Positions 16,553 to 26,566 of a stretch of DNA of 64,000 nt are shown piece after piece; position 1 is the stretch's first letter; every line of letters begins with the position of its first letter. This DNA comes from Halodurantibacterium daqingensis (GTDB lineage Bacteria; Pseudomonadota; Alphaproteobacteria; Rhodobacterales; Rhodobacteraceae). The position numbers were made by a program, and so were the translations under genes. The notes below the pieces were generated by a model. The model ran no database searches. It had not been told where the DNA came from and saw only the letters and a list, made by a program, of their open reading frames with translations. The stretch covers positions 19,851-83,850 of the forward strand of contig NZ_JBHTFQ010000013.1 in the NCBI RefSeq assembly GCF_042666235.1, read 5' to 3'.

Positions 16553-17629
16553 TCAGCCAATCTTGCAGCCCCAGAAGGACGTGTGATCGGCGGCGAAGTA
16601 GCCGTCCGCGACCCGGAAATACCCCTGCAGCTCGACGGTATCGCCGGCCGTCAGCGGCACCATGGTCTGGAGCCAGATCGCGGTGGCGAGCGAGACGTGG
16701 GTGGCGGAGATTTCGCCGAGGGAGCCGCGGATTTCGGCGGTGCCGTTCAGCACGAGCCGCCCGCGCATGCGGGCCGTGGCGCTGGCGTTGATCTTGTAGA
16801 GGAGCGTCGCACCGAAAAGGTAGGTGCCGTCGACCGGGGCGACGAAGTGGTTGTTCGCGGCGTCGAAGGTCCCTTGATCGTTGTAGTCGGTATTGTTGAG
16901 GCCGATCTTGGTCCAGGTGCCGACGCCGACATAGTTGTCGTAGTTGGTGTAGGCCTTGAAGCGCGGGAGCCGGGGCTGGTCGACGATGCCGGTGGTGTTG
17001 TCCACGCTGAGCCCGTCGAAGAAGGTGCTGCCGTCGGCGGAGACCGCGAGGCGGAAGCGGTCCGAACCGAACAGCCCCACCAGCGCCTTGGTGACGAAGC
17101 CGGTCTGCAGCGTCAGCCCGAGATCGTCGCCCTCGGCCTCCTTGTTCATGGTGTAGAACAGATCGCCGGTCCCGCCCTCGGCCACGGTCTTCGCCGTCCA
17201 GAGCGCCGCGTTCAGCTTGGCCGAGAACGGGTTCGACGCATCCGCTGTGGTGCCGAGCCCGAGCAGCGCCATGTTCTGCAGCGCTAATGGTGTAGCCCCG
17301 ATCCAGCCCGCGCCATCGTAGACGAGCAGCAGCCCCTCGTCCTCGACCCACGCGCGCCAGCCAGTGCGCGGCGGAAGTCGCAGCCAGGCGCCGTCGGTCC
17401 AGAGCGCGACGTTCAGGTCCCAGCCCGCCCAGTCGCCCGTCGCGCCCGAGGCTACAATGTAGCGGTCGCCATCGGCGGGAGAACCGGGCGGTGCCGTCAG
17501 ATCCCGGTCGAGGACCGAGAGCTGGATGAGCCCGTCGAGGATCCGCAGCGCTTCGTTGTGCGTGACGTGCTTCTGGGCCTGCGCCGCCAGGATGTAGGGC
17601 AGCAGCAGATGGGTCGTGGCATCGGACAT
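16553..17629 (-). CDS. DUF2793 tail fibre-like protein
   Basis: A 358-residue protein from the ATG at 17629, which has a GGAGA site. The N-terminal part (LLLPYILAAQAQKHVTHNEA) is the signature of DUF2793, a module in tail fibres of GTA-like and Rhodobacterales phages. The C-terminal part (from about residue 230) is beta-rich with a complement C1q/TNF-like look (FKAYTNYDNYVGVGTWTKI, DGTYLFGATLLYKI), as in receptor-binding knobs. It should bind the host surface. It lies at the end of the tail operon, after the baseplate gene. Confidence 0.85.
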   Translation of the reverse strand: MSDATTHLLLPYILAAQAQKHVTHNEALRILDGLIQLSVLDRDLTAPPGSPADGDRYIVASGATGDWAGWDLNVALWTDGAWLRLPPRTGWRAWVEDEGLLLVYDGAGWIGATPLALQNMALLGLGTTADASNPFSAKLNAALWTAKTVAEGGTGDLFYTMNKEAEGDDLGLTLQTGFVTKALVGLFGSDRFRLAVSADGSTFFDGLSVDNTTGIVDQPRLPRFKAYTNYDNYVGVGTWTKIGLNNTDYNDQGTFDAANNHFVAPVDGTYLFGATLLYKINASATARMRGRLVLNGTAEIRGSLGEISATHVSLATAIWLQTMVPLTAGDTVELQGYFRVADGYFAADHTSFWGCKIG

Positions 17630-17651
17630 GGACGGTCTCCAGAACGAAGAA

Positions 17652-17674
17652 CGCCGCCTGCATGGCAGGCGGCG
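17652..17674 (-). terminator. Strong hairpin before the fibre gene
   Basis: CGCCGCCTGC (17652-17661) and GCAGGCGGCG (17665-17674) form a perfect 10-bp stem with a 3-base loop. On the minus strand TTCTTCGTTCT follows. It lies between the small gene at 17704 and the fibre start. It can act as a terminator or as a stability element that sets fibre expression apart from the baseplate genes. Confidence 0.55.
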
Positions 17675-17703
17675 AACAGTGGCGCAGCGGTGGTGCTGAC
17701 GAG

Positions 17704-18084
17704 CTACCCGTGCTCGGGCGTCTTCCCCGGAATCGCGGACAGAACTGGGTCGGGTTTCGCCGCGTCCCACTTCGCGGTCATCGCGGCCCAGCGATCAATT
17801 TCGGCACGGAAGGCCGGGTCATCGATCCGCAGATGGAAGGTGTAGAGCCGATCCACGATCTCGCGCATCAACGCGCGCATCTCGTCGTCATTGATCCGCG
17901 AGACCTCGGACCAGGGTATGCGTCGGCCCACGGCGTCCTCCACGATGACGTCGCTGCCATCACCCGTGTGCGAAACGGGCGTGAGGCCGGCATGCAGGGT
18001 CTCGAGCTGCGTGTTTCGCACGCAGGCAACGGCCATCACTCTGGCAAGCTTGGCGGCAATCCGGTCTTCGTCCTCGGGGCGCAT
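17704..18084 (-). CDS. Conserved phage protein of unknown function
   Basis: A 126-residue soluble protein between the baseplate and fibre genes. It starts MRPEDEDRIAAKLARVMAV, has a middle segment VEDAVGRRIPWSEVSRINDDE and ends with a helical region (RALMREIVDRLYTFHLRIDD). I recall similar proteins beside DUF2793 fibres in Rhodobacterales phages but know no assigned role. It may be a fibre chaperone or attachment factor; that is only a guess from position. Confidence 0.6.
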   Translation of the reverse strand: MRPEDEDRIAAKLARVMAVACVRNTQLETLHAGLTPVSHTGDGSDVIVEDAVGRRIPWSEVSRINDDEMRALMREIVDRLYTFHLRIDDPAFRAEIDRWAAMTAKWDAAKPDPVLSAIPGKTPEHG

Positions 18085-18137
18085 GGCCCGAGCCTACGAC
18101 GCCGATCGCGCATAGTGCCAGAACTGATTGCGCTACC

Positions 18138-21100
18138 TCAGAAGCTCAGCGTTACAGCCTTGGGCGCACCCCGCCCGACAAGGGCGGAGAGCTGATGGAT
18201 GCGGATGTCGAGCGTGTCGCCGGGGGCGAGTAGTTCGCCCCAGTCTGCGGTCTGCTGGGCGGCGGTGTAGACCGAGCTGGTGGTGGCCGTGCTCAGCACC
18301 CGCTTCACAGTGGCGCCGTCGAGGATCTCCACCTCGTAGGCTTCCAGTTCCTCGGCCTGCGGCACCTCGAGCCCACCCCAGCTGTCGGCGGAAAGTGCGC
18401 GCGACCGGCGCGTCCAGCGGATCGTCAGATCGCCGGGCGCACGCGGCTTCCGCCATGGCTGCTCGACGTGGGCGACCGAGAACGGCCGCAGCCCCACGCC
18501 CTGAGGCGTGAAGGATTGCGCGACATAGGTCTCGTCGCTGACCGAACGGCTCGCTGGGCCGATGCGCCAGTTCCACGGGATCCCAAGGTCGGCCTCGGCG
18601 ATTGGTAGGGACGCCAGCGCCGTGTCCAGGACCACGACCCGCGCGCCCGCAGGCGCCGGGTTGCCCATGGCGCCTTCCGTGCCGCGCTGGCCGCGCAGGA
18701 GACGTGTCAGCCGATACCTGCCCGGCGCCAGCAATTTGGCCGCACCCGCCTGCACAATCTCCCAGACGCCGGGCGCGCTCTCGATGGCGAGCGCGTTGGC
18801 GCCGCCGAACAGCGTCAAGTCGGTCACGCTCTCCAGCGTTCCGGTCAGCAGATCGACCACCAGCGCATTGCCGAGGTCGAAGCGCGACGTCGGCCCCGTG
18901 TAGAAGTCCGAGACCAGTGCCCCGATCCGGGCGCGGCTGCCGAACGTGGTCAGCAGCTCGAAGCCATCGGTCGCGGGGCTGCGGAACACTGCAATCTCGC
19001 CCGGCCACGGCACGGCGTGTGCCGCGACCAGCGGCCGATGCGCGAGCTGGTCCTCGGTCAGCTGCGGCAGGTCCATCAGCACCGCATCCGGCGCGCCGAA
19101 CACCACGGCGCGCGTCAGCGAGGCCGCGCGGAGATCGCCGGGCGGCAGATCATAGGTCGCGCGGTCCTGGCGAACCGCCTCGATGCCGCGCGCCTCGGCA
19201 TCGGCGATGGAGACAAGCCTCAGATCGACCAGCCGCCCGTCATGCGCGAAGCGGATCGCGTCGGCCGGATCGAGCGCGAGGCGCGAGGGCGGCAGACGGA
19301 ACGCCGCCGTCTCGCGCCCCACCCACGCCTCCATCAGCGCGCGGCGGCAGCGGCGTTCGGCCTCCTCGGGTGGCACCGCCATCGGGAAGGACTCCGAGAC
19401 GATCCGGGTCGTGTCGACGGTGATCCGCCGCGCCTCGACGAGGGCGGCGTCGTAATCCTCGTCGGCACGGGCGATCTGCCACTTGAGCGCCTGCGGCAAT
19501 TCGGTCTCCTGGCCGCGGGTCAGCTCCAGCACATCGCCCTCGCGGGCGGCGACCAGATCGTCGGGCGCAAGCGTGGCGACGGAGGCCCGCCCGCGCATGA
19601 CGAAGCGGATCACGCCCTCGGTCTCCACCGCGTCGAAGCCGAAATGCCGCGACAGCGTCGTGATCGAGGCGCGCGGGCTTTCCAGCGCCGTGATGGCGTA
19701 GCCCTCGACCGCGCCCCAAAGCCCGGTGACGTCGATCCTCGCCTCGGGCAGCCCGGCGCGCAGGCAGAGGTGCCGCACGAGCGCCGCCAGCGACACCGCG
19801 CCAAGCCGTCCGGTTAGCCAGTGCCCCAGCCGCCAGTTCGCTCCGTCCGTCCAGACGTCGGTCAGCGCCGGGAAGAACGGGTACGGCCGTGCGTCCCAGG
19901 TCCAGGCGGCGCATTCGGGGACATGCACCATCCGGCCGCCGTAGACCGAGGACACCGGGTTGTTCGCGGCCTCGCCCCACCAGAGGTACGTCGCCTCGAG
20001 ATATGCGCGCTGGATCGCGTCATCGCGCCAGCCCCGCGAGAAATGCGGCGTGAAGCTCTCCGACGATTTCGGGTCGAAGAAGACGTTCGGCTGGTTCGTG
20101 CCCCGGTCGATTGCCGGGCAGCCGAGCTCGGTGAACCAGATCGGCTTGGATTGCGGCGCCCACGCCGTCGGCGTGCCGCTCTCCACCCCGCCCGGGCGGT
20201 CGTAGTGCGGGCTTGACCACCAGGCGCGCAGATCCTTGTAGCGGAAGACCCACGGCTTGCCGTTCGGCGGGTCACTCGAACCCGTGGCGTTCCCCGCCTC
20301 ACCCCCATCCGTGATCGGGGTGCGGATCTGCGCTGAGCGGTCGGCCGCGCTGGCATAGAACCAGTCGAATCCCTCGCCGCCGGCGATATTCCCCTGCAGG
20401 TAGGCGCGGTCGTAGATCGCGGGCCAGCCCTCGGCCGCGTCCGCATGTTCGAAGCCGTCCCGCCAGTCCGACAGCGGCATGTAGTTGTCGATCCCGACGA
20501 AATCGATGTCCGGATCGGCCCAGAGCGGGTCAAGATGGAAGAACACATCGCCGCTGCCATCGCCCGGCTGGTGCCCGAAATACTCCGACCAGTCCGCCGC
20601 GTATCCGATCTTGGTGCCGGACCCGAGGATCGACCGCACATCCGCAAGGAGGTCCCGATACGCCTGCACGGCCGGATAGCTGCTGGCGCCCGAGCGGATC
20701 GTGGTCAGCCCCGGCATCTCGGTGCCGATCAGGAAGGCATCGACGCCGCCAGCCGCCGCGCAGAGAAGGGCGTAGTGCAGCACCATGCGGCGCAGACCCC
20801 AGTCGCCCGGCGCACCTGTCCACGAAACCGACTGACCCGAGACGCTGAAGCTCGCGGGCGTGGCCGCGCCAAACAGCGCCGCGACCTGCGCGGCCGCCGT
20901 GGCGGTCTTGTCCACGGTCCCCGCAAAACCTGCCGCAGGTGAACAGGTGATCCGCCCCCGCCAGGGAAAAGCGGGCTGGCCCACCTCGGCGGCGTTGTCG
21001 GAATAGGGGTTCGGCAGCGTATTGCCGGGCGGTACGTCCATCAGAATGAAGGGATAGAAGGCGACGCGCAGACCGCGCGCCTTCATCTCCTGGATCGCCT

Positions 21101-22139
21101 GCACCACCGCGAAGTCGGACGGCGTCCCGCCATAGACCGGGCGGTCCTGGTCGTCGCGGCTGACGAGGAAGGCGTTCGCGCGGCTGACGCCATTGACCGA
21201 CCAGCTGGCCGGCGTCGTCGACTTGGCCGACACCTCGACGCCCGGCCGCACCTTGCAGGAGCCCGCGCGCAGATCGTCGCCGAACCAGGCCACGACGAGA
21301 CTGACGCTTGTCACAGCCGGGGCCATGGCCTGCAGCCGGTCGAGCGCCTCCACCATGTCCGTGGCGTCAGGCAGCGCGTTCAGGTTCTCCGCCTGCACAG
21401 CACCACCATCGGTCTTGCGGATGGCCTGCGCCGCGTAGGTGAACTCACCCGAGGCCGGGATCATGGTGACAGCGCGGGTCAGGCCCTCGGCGGTGTCGGG
21501 ATCGGCCAGCGGCCGGAACACCTCGAAGGAGAGCTGCGGCAGGCGGTTGCCATAGGTCGAGAGGGCCAGCTCCTCGAAGACCACATAGGCCGTGCCGCGA
21601 TAGGCGGGAGTGCTGGCCGAGCGCATCTTCGCGGCGATGAACGGATCGGCGGTCTGCGCCTCGTCGCCGGGATACCAGCGCCAGGTGACGCCGGAGATGT
21701 CCATGGGCTTGCCGTCGGCCCAGATACGGCCGATCCCGGTGATCGGGCCCTCGCACAAGGCGACGGCGAAGCTGGCGTAGTAGAGATACTCGGTGGTCTT
21801 GACCTTGCCGCCCCCGCCGCCCTTGCCGCCGCCCTGCGTCGTGGTCTTCGTCTCCTCGCGGAAATCCGTCGCCCAGATGATGTTGCCGCCCAGCCGCATG
21901 CGGCCGTAGAGCCGCGGGATGACCGCGCCCTCCGAGGCCGAGGTGATGCGCAGCGTGTCGAGCCGCGCGCCCTCGATGCGCTGCGTGGGCGCCAGCGACG
22001 AGATGATCCAGCTGTCGACGACCGAGCCGATGCTGGAGCCGATGAAGCCGCCGATGGTGGCGGCGCTGACGCCGAGGATCGCGCCGCCGATGCTGCCGCC
22101 AATGGCGGCGCCAGCGGCACCGAGAACAAGCGTGGCCAT
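18138..22139 (-). CDS. GTA-type baseplate multidomain protein (host specificity, TIM-barrel)
   Basis: A 1333-residue protein, the largest gene of the tail module and of usual family length. The N terminus is Gly/Ala-rich and hydrophobic (GAAIGGSIGGAILGVSAATI). The middle third is a glycoside-hydrolase-like TIM barrel, with YAADWSEYFGHQPGDGSGD, DIDFVGIDNYMPLSDWRDG and KPIWFTELGCPAIDRG. The last third is a phage-tail beta-rich region related to lambda J-like tail tip modules. In GTAs this product is the central baseplate spike and cell-surface contact. It follows NlpC/P60, DUF2163 and DUF2460 genes in the same order as GTA g12-g15. Confidence 0.93.
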   Translation of the reverse strand: MATLVLGAAGAAIGGSIGGAILGVSAATIGGFIGSSIGSVVDSWIISSLAPTQRIEGARLDTLRITSASEGAVIPRLYGRMRLGGNIIWATDFREETKTTTQGGGKGGGGGKVKTTEYLYYASFAVALCEGPITGIGRIWADGKPMDISGVTWRWYPGDEAQTADPFIAAKMRSASTPAYRGTAYVVFEELALSTYGNRLPQLSFEVFRPLADPDTAEGLTRAVTMIPASGEFTYAAQAIRKTDGGAVQAENLNALPDATDMVEALDRLQAMAPAVTSVSLVVAWFGDDLRAGSCKVRPGVEVSAKSTTPASWSVNGVSRANAFLVSRDDQDRPVYGGTPSDFAVVQAIQEMKARGLRVAFYPFILMDVPPGNTLPNPYSDNAAEVGQPAFPWRGRITCSPAAGFAGTVDKTATAAAQVAALFGAATPASFSVSGQSVSWTGAPGDWGLRRMVLHYALLCAAAGGVDAFLIGTEMPGLTTIRSGASSYPAVQAYRDLLADVRSILGSGTKIGYAADWSEYFGHQPGDGSGDVFFHLDPLWADPDIDFVGIDNYMPLSDWRDGFEHADAAEGWPAIYDRAYLQGNIAGGEGFDWFYASAADRSAQIRTPITDGGEAGNATGSSDPPNGKPWVFRYKDLRAWWSSPHYDRPGGVESGTPTAWAPQSKPIWFTELGCPAIDRGTNQPNVFFDPKSSESFTPHFSRGWRDDAIQRAYLEATYLWWGEAANNPVSSVYGGRMVHVPECAAWTWDARPYPFFPALTDVWTDGANWRLGHWLTGRLGAVSLAALVRHLCLRAGLPEARIDVTGLWGAVEGYAITALESPRASITTLSRHFGFDAVETEGVIRFVMRGRASVATLAPDDLVAAREGDVLELTRGQETELPQALKWQIARADEDYDAALVEARRITVDTTRIVSESFPMAVPPEEAERRCRRALMEAWVGRETAAFRLPPSRLALDPADAIRFAHDGRLVDLRLVSIADAEARGIEAVRQDRATYDLPPGDLRAASLTRAVVFGAPDAVLMDLPQLTEDQLAHRPLVAAHAVPWPGEIAVFRSPATDGFELLTTFGSRARIGALVSDFYTGPTSRFDLGNALVVDLLTGTLESVTDLTLFGGANALAIESAPGVWEIVQAGAAKLLAPGRYRLTRLLRGQRGTEGAMGNPAPAGARVVVLDTALASLPIAEADLGIPWNWRIGPASRSVSDETYVAQSFTPQGVGLRPFSVAHVEQPWRKPRAPGDLTIRWTRRSRALSADSWGGLEVPQAEELEAYEVEILDGATVKRVLSTATTSSVYTAAQQTADWGELLAPGDTLDIRIHQLSALVGRGAPKAVTLSF

Positions 22140-22154
22140 GTCGGGGTCTCAGCG

Positions 22155-22583
22155 TTACGGGAACAGGAAAGCGAAGGCGATGCGCCGCCGCCAGCTTTGA
22201 GTTAGCGGCTCCTCGATCACGCCGAGCCGCTCGTAGGCGTGGAGGAAGCTGTCGGGGCCGGTCAGGATCCCGACATGCTTGGCGATGGCGCGGGGCTTCA
22301 TGCGGAAGAGGACCAGCGCGCCGGGCCCGGCCGCGGCGGGCGACACCTCGATCATCATTCGCCGCGCGCCCTCGGCCAGCACTTCGCGCGGGCCTGTCTC
22401 GCCCCAGTCGCGGCTGTAGGGCGGGATCGGGAATGGCTCGGGGCCGACGACCTCGCGCCAGACGCCGCGTGCGAGGCCGAGGCAGTCGCAGCCCACGCCG
22501 CGCAGGCTCGCCTGGTCGTGGTATGGCGTGCCGAGCCAGGAGCGCGCAATGGCGATGACTCGCTCTGGATCGGCGGAGGTCAC
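22155..22583 (-). CDS. NlpC/P60 tail peptidase (GTA g14-like)
   Basis: A 142-residue cysteine peptidase. It starts with GTG overlapping the DUF2163 stop. The catalytic Cys is in GVGCDCLGLARGVW (C34) and the His in AIAKHVGIL. GTA and phage homologues sit in the tail tip and open peptidoglycan during DNA entry. Spacing to the baseplate gene is 15 bases. Confidence 0.9.
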   Translation of the reverse strand: MTSADPERVIAIARSWLGTPYHDQASLRGVGCDCLGLARGVWREVVGPEPFPIPPYSRDWGETGPREVLAEGARRMMIEVSPAAAGPGALVLFRMKPRAIAKHVGILTGPDSFLHAYERLGVIEEPLTQSWRRRIAFAFLFP

Positions 22584-23464
22584 AGCACGGACCCTTCGTG
22601 GCCACCGTCCTTCGTGGCGTAGCGCAGCACGGCGTCTTGGCCGGGGATGTGCGGGAAACCGCGGAAGTTTGCCGTGTTGGCGAACTTCGCCCCGCAGGTT
22701 TCCATTCGCTTGTCGCAGCCCGCACGAATGGTGAAGCCGTCGCCCTCGGCGATCGCACGCACCGGCGCTTCGAGCAGGGTCAGCACAGCGATGCCGTCCG
22801 TCACGTCATGGCCCAAAACCTCGGTACGCCGTCCTGCGTTCGCGCCGCTCGTCCAGTCCAGCGTGCCGAAGGTGAACCAGCCGGAGGCGAAGCCGCCGAG
22901 GCCCGAGGCGGTGAAGGCCCGGTCGCGCAAAAGGTCGATCACCGCGCCCGTGCCTTTGAAGGCCGGGTCCTCCAGATCGACGCCGCAGCGCGCATCGCCG
23001 AGTGCGGCATCGCAGGTCGCCTGAAACGTCCGCCCCACCGTCTGGCCGAGGACATGCGCGAGCGAGCGGACCTCGGCGACGAAGGCCAGCCTCCCGCGCC
23101 GGATCTGGCCGATGGCCCCGCGCCGCATCAGCACGCGCTGGCTCGTGTCAGCCCAGTTCACCCGCCAGACCTCGACTTGCGCCGCGTCCCAGTGGCCGTC
23201 GAGGATGTCGGTCTCGGTGATCCGGTCCGAGGTCAGCACGCCCTCGGCATCCTGCGCATCGACCGAAAGGTCGGAGCCCGAGCGCACCTCGGAGGCCGTG
23301 AGCCCGCTCTCGGGCTCGAAGTCGGTCCCGTCGAAGCTGAGCGTCCGGTCGTGGTCGGTGAAGCCGAAACTCACGCCGTCGGCACGCGCGATCCGCCAGC
23401 ACCAGGCGAGCGTCGTCGTGCCGTCGTCGAGATGGGCCTGCAGATCGGGATCGAGGGTCTTCAT
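22580..23464 (-). CDS. DUF2163 tail hub protein (GTA g13-like, BR0599 family)
   Basis: A 294-residue protein from an ATG overlapping the DUF2460 stop (ATGA). The N terminus contains TTLAWCWRIARADGVSFGFTDHDR, with GFTDHD a DUF2163 mark, and the C terminus has a Cys pattern (CDKRMETCGAKFANTANFRG) typical of the BR0599 family, which in GTA binds an iron-sulphur cluster. It joins the distal tail ring to the baseplate. Confidence 0.9.
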   Translation of the reverse strand: MKTLDPDLQAHLDDGTTTLAWCWRIARADGVSFGFTDHDRTLSFDGTDFEPESGLTASEVRSGSDLSVDAQDAEGVLTSDRITETDILDGHWDAAQVEVWRVNWADTSQRVLMRRGAIGQIRRGRLAFVAEVRSLAHVLGQTVGRTFQATCDAALGDARCGVDLEDPAFKGTGAVIDLLRDRAFTASGLGGFASGWFTFGTLDWTSGANAGRRTEVLGHDVTDGIAVLTLLEAPVRAIAEGDGFTIRAGCDKRMETCGAKFANTANFRGFPHIPGQDAVLRYATKDGGHEGSVL

Positions 23465-24087
23465 CGGCGCAGTTCCAGCAGCGGGATGGAGGTGATCGAG
23501 CCGAGCCGCTCGAGGTCGAGTGTCACGTCGAGCGCATCGGTGTCGAAGCGGACCGGCACGTCGAACTCGAACCCCGCGGTGATCGCGACGCCAGCGCCCG
23601 GCGCGGCGCTGAAGGTGACGAGGCCGGTGGCGGTGTCGACCGACCAACCGGTGGCCTCCTCAACGCCCGCCAATGCGATGCGCACGGTGCCCGCCACCGG
23701 CTTGGCGATGGCGCGCGTCCATGATTGCGCACCGGAGGCGTAGCGCTTCACCAGCTGGAAAGCGGTGGTCGTGCCATCCCCGGTGCCGATGGCCTGATCG
23801 GTCGGCGACGGCGTGCCCGAAGGCAGGCAGGACTTGTGGTCGCCCCAGTCCTTGAAGCGGAAGCCGTGCAGCCGCCCATTGCGTGCCTCGAAGAAAGCCA
23901 CGACAGCCGCCAGATCGTCCGCGCGGCGGATACCGTAGGCCACATCGTAGCGGCGGCGCGAATTGGCCCAGCTGGCGTTCCTCTCCTCGTCTCCCGAGGC
24001 GACCTCGACGATCTGGGTACGCCGTTCCGGCCCGCCGCGCGCGCCCCGGCTGATGTTGTCGGGAAACCGCACCTCGTGAAACGCCAT
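23461..24087 (-). CDS. DUF2460 distal tail protein (GTA g12-like)
   Basis: A 208-residue protein from the ATG at 24087 with an AAGGAG site. It starts MAFHEVRFPDNISRGARGGP, the standard N terminus of DUF2460/TIGR02217 proteins, and has FFEARNGRLHGFRFKDWGDH. It forms the ring at the tail end that carries the hub. It is coupled to DUF2163 by an ATGA overlap. Confidence 0.92.
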   Translation of the reverse strand: MAFHEVRFPDNISRGARGGPERRTQIVEVASGDEERNASWANSRRRYDVAYGIRRADDLAAVVAFFEARNGRLHGFRFKDWGDHKSCLPSGTPSPTDQAIGTGDGTTTAFQLVKRYASGAQSWTRAIAKPVAGTVRIALAGVEEATGWSVDTATGLVTFSAAPGAGVAITAGFEFDVPVRFDTDALDVTLDLERLGSITSIPLLELRR

Positions 24088-24148
24088 CAAGTTTCTCCTT
24101 GGTTCGTGCTCTGGCCCCCGCAACCGGTTCCCACTTGCGCGGTCGCAC

Positions 24149-26566
24149 TCACATGCCCCTCCGCCCGAGCGACACGGCGCGGGCGATGTCGGCGGCCACC
24201 TGTGTCCTTGATTGGCGGAAGCTTTCGGCGTCGCGGGCCATGATGGTGACGTTGACGCCACCGCCTGCGCCGTAGCTCTGGGCCTCGCGACGCGAGAGCA
24301 CGCGCTCCCCGCGTTGCAGGATCGCGGGCACCTCGTCGTGGCGGAGGCCCGCCATGCCGCCGCCATGCATCCGGGGCGCGGCGGCGAAGGCCATGGCCGG
24401 GACCATGCGAGAGGGCCCGGCCGATCCGACCATCCCGCCCGCGTGCAGGACGTTGGCGAAGATGCCGCCCGCGCCGGCAAACACGCCGGATAGCGCGTTG
24501 GCGATCGGCCCGAGGATGAACCGCCGCGCCGCGAGCTGGGCGAGATCGGCGAGCAGCGAGGTAACGAGGTCGCGGAAGTTCAGCTTGCCGGTCTTCACGA
24601 ACTGGCCCACCGCGTTCTCGGCCGACTGGAAGGCGCCAACGAGGCTCTGGCCGATATCGCCGCCGATCTCGCGCGCCTTGCTGGCGTAATCGGACAGCGC
24701 CGCCGTGACCGCCTGCCACCCGGTGACGGCGGCCTCGGTCGCGGGCTCTGCCGCAGCGGCGGCAGCCCCGGCCGCCGCACCGGCATCTGTTGCAGCGCGC
24801 CCGGCATCGCCGAGCGCCGTCTCCAGCCGCTCGGCAGCACCGGTAGCCTCAGTCAGCGCATCCGCACTGCCTTCATCGGTGCCGCGCACCGCGTCGCGCA
24901 GCGCCTGCCAGCTTTCGAGGGGCGCACGTGCCCCTTCCGCCAGATCGCGCGCGGCGCCGCGGTAGACATTCGCAGACTCGAGCGCGCGGTTCGCCGCCTC
25001 GGTCAGACCGAGATCGGGCGCGGTGAGCGGGTTGTCCTCGAAGGCCCGGTCGAACGCCGCCTGTGCCGCTGTCGTGGCAGCACTGGCTGCGCCCTCGAAG
25101 CGGTTCTCGATCTCGCCGAGGTCGAGGTCGGGCACCAGCGAGATGCGGCGCTCCGAGCCGAGCGCTTCGAGCCCCTGGTTGATCCCGCCGATGAAGCCAT
25201 TGATGCGCGAGACCACGCCGTTCAGCATCGCCTCGACGCCGTCGACGAGGCTGTTGGCCGCCTGGAACGCCAGATCGCCGATGGCGGCGGGCAGCAGACC
25301 CCAGATCGCCTTGATCGCCTCGTAGGCCCCCTCGAACGTGTTCACGGCGGTGTTGCCGAAACCGACGACGCTCTCGATGGCGCTCTGCATGCCCGAAGCG
25401 GCGTCGGCCTTCAGGTCGAAGAACATCGCCGTGGCCGCAGCGCCCGCCGCAGCCGCGCCCATCCTGATCCGCTCCCAGACCTCGACGGCAAGGTCCTTCA
25501 GGAGCGACATCGCTTCGCCAAACCCGCCCGCACCGGAGACGAGGCGTGTGAACTGGTAGACGAGCTCGCCCGCGCCGACGATCAGCGCCCCGATGCCGGT
25601 GCGGATCAGCGCGCTGCGCAGCACGACGAGCGCCGTGGCGAGGCCGCGCACGGAGAGCGCCGCAGCGGCCATGCCAGCCACCCATCGGCCCGCGAGGAAG
25701 GCCGCGAAGGTGGCGGCATAGGTGGTCAGGCGACCGATGTTGTCGAAAAGCCCGCGGATCGCGATGCCGAGCGGCCCGGTGCGGCTGGCGACCGCCGCCA
25801 TCGCATTGGCGACGGCTTCCAGCGCGGGGGCCGCGGCGACGGCCAGCTGGTTCGACAGCCCACGCCAGATCAGCCCAAGCCGAGAGATGGCGTCGTTCGT
25901 CCGCTCGATCTGTTCGGCATCCTGTTCGGAGACGACGACACCGAAGGCGAGGACGTCCTCGGTCGCCTGGCGGAGCGTCGCGGTGTCGATCCGCGCCATG
26001 GCGATAGAGCCTTCCTCGCCGAAGAGCTGACCCGCGACGGCCGCGCGTTCGGCGGCAGGCACGAAGTTCTCGATGGCCGCGTTGATGGCGCCGACCCGCT
26101 GGTCCAGCGGCAGGGCGATCAGCTCATTGGCCGAGAGCCCGAGGCGATCCAGCGCATCGGCGGCAGGGCCGGTCCCGGCGGCCGCCTGGCTGAGGCGACG
26201 CGTCAGATCCTTCGTGGCCTGCTCGATGCCGGACATCGACACGCCCGCCAGTTCGCCCGCGCGCTCCAGCGTCTGGATCGAGGCGACGGTGGTGCCCAGC
26301 GACTGCGCCAGCTTGGCCTGCGCATCCACCGTCTGGAGGCCGGAGCGGATCATCGCCACGCCCGCGGCGGCAGCGGCGGCCACGGCGGCGGCCGCCGCGA
26401 CCCGGACCCGCCGCGAGAAGGCCGCGAGCCGAGCGTTGGCCGCCTCCATCTCCCGGCTGAGCCGCCCGAAGCCGCGCGATCCGGCCTCGCCGACGCCTTC
26501 CAGCTCGGCGCGCACCTGCCGTCCGCCCACGGCCGCGAGGCGGACGCTAACCCGTTTTTCCGCCAT
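24149..26566 (-). CDS. Phage tail tape measure protein
   Basis: An 805-residue, Ala-rich, helical protein with hydrophobic stretches (VAAAAAVAAAAAAGVAMI near 57-74) and further membrane-like segments around 275-330. The N terminus resembles lambda-family tape measures (KLAQSLGTTVASIQTLERAG), and the C terminus is the conserved QSRTQVAADIARAVSLGRRG. It sets tail length and is expelled during DNA injection. Its start overlaps the frameshifted end of the tail chaperone by 20 bases. Confidence 0.92.
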   Translation of the reverse strand: MAEKRVSVRLAAVGGRQVRAELEGVGEAGSRGFGRLSREMEAANARLAAFSRRVRVAAAAAVAAAAAAGVAMIRSGLQTVDAQAKLAQSLGTTVASIQTLERAGELAGVSMSGIEQATKDLTRRLSQAAAGTGPAADALDRLGLSANELIALPLDQRVGAINAAIENFVPAAERAAVAGQLFGEEGSIAMARIDTATLRQATEDVLAFGVVVSEQDAEQIERTNDAISRLGLIWRGLSNQLAVAAAPALEAVANAMAAVASRTGPLGIAIRGLFDNIGRLTTYAATFAAFLAGRWVAGMAAAALSVRGLATALVVLRSALIRTGIGALIVGAGELVYQFTRLVSGAGGFGEAMSLLKDLAVEVWERIRMGAAAAGAAATAMFFDLKADAASGMQSAIESVVGFGNTAVNTFEGAYEAIKAIWGLLPAAIGDLAFQAANSLVDGVEAMLNGVVSRINGFIGGINQGLEALGSERRISLVPDLDLGEIENRFEGAASAATTAAQAAFDRAFEDNPLTAPDLGLTEAANRALESANVYRGAARDLAEGARAPLESWQALRDAVRGTDEGSADALTEATGAAERLETALGDAGRAATDAGAAAGAAAAAAEPATEAAVTGWQAVTAALSDYASKAREIGGDIGQSLVGAFQSAENAVGQFVKTGKLNFRDLVTSLLADLAQLAARRFILGPIANALSGVFAGAGGIFANVLHAGGMVGSAGPSRMVPAMAFAAAPRMHGGGMAGLRHDEVPAILQRGERVLSRREAQSYGAGGGVNVTIMARDAESFRQSRTQVAADIARAVSLGRRGM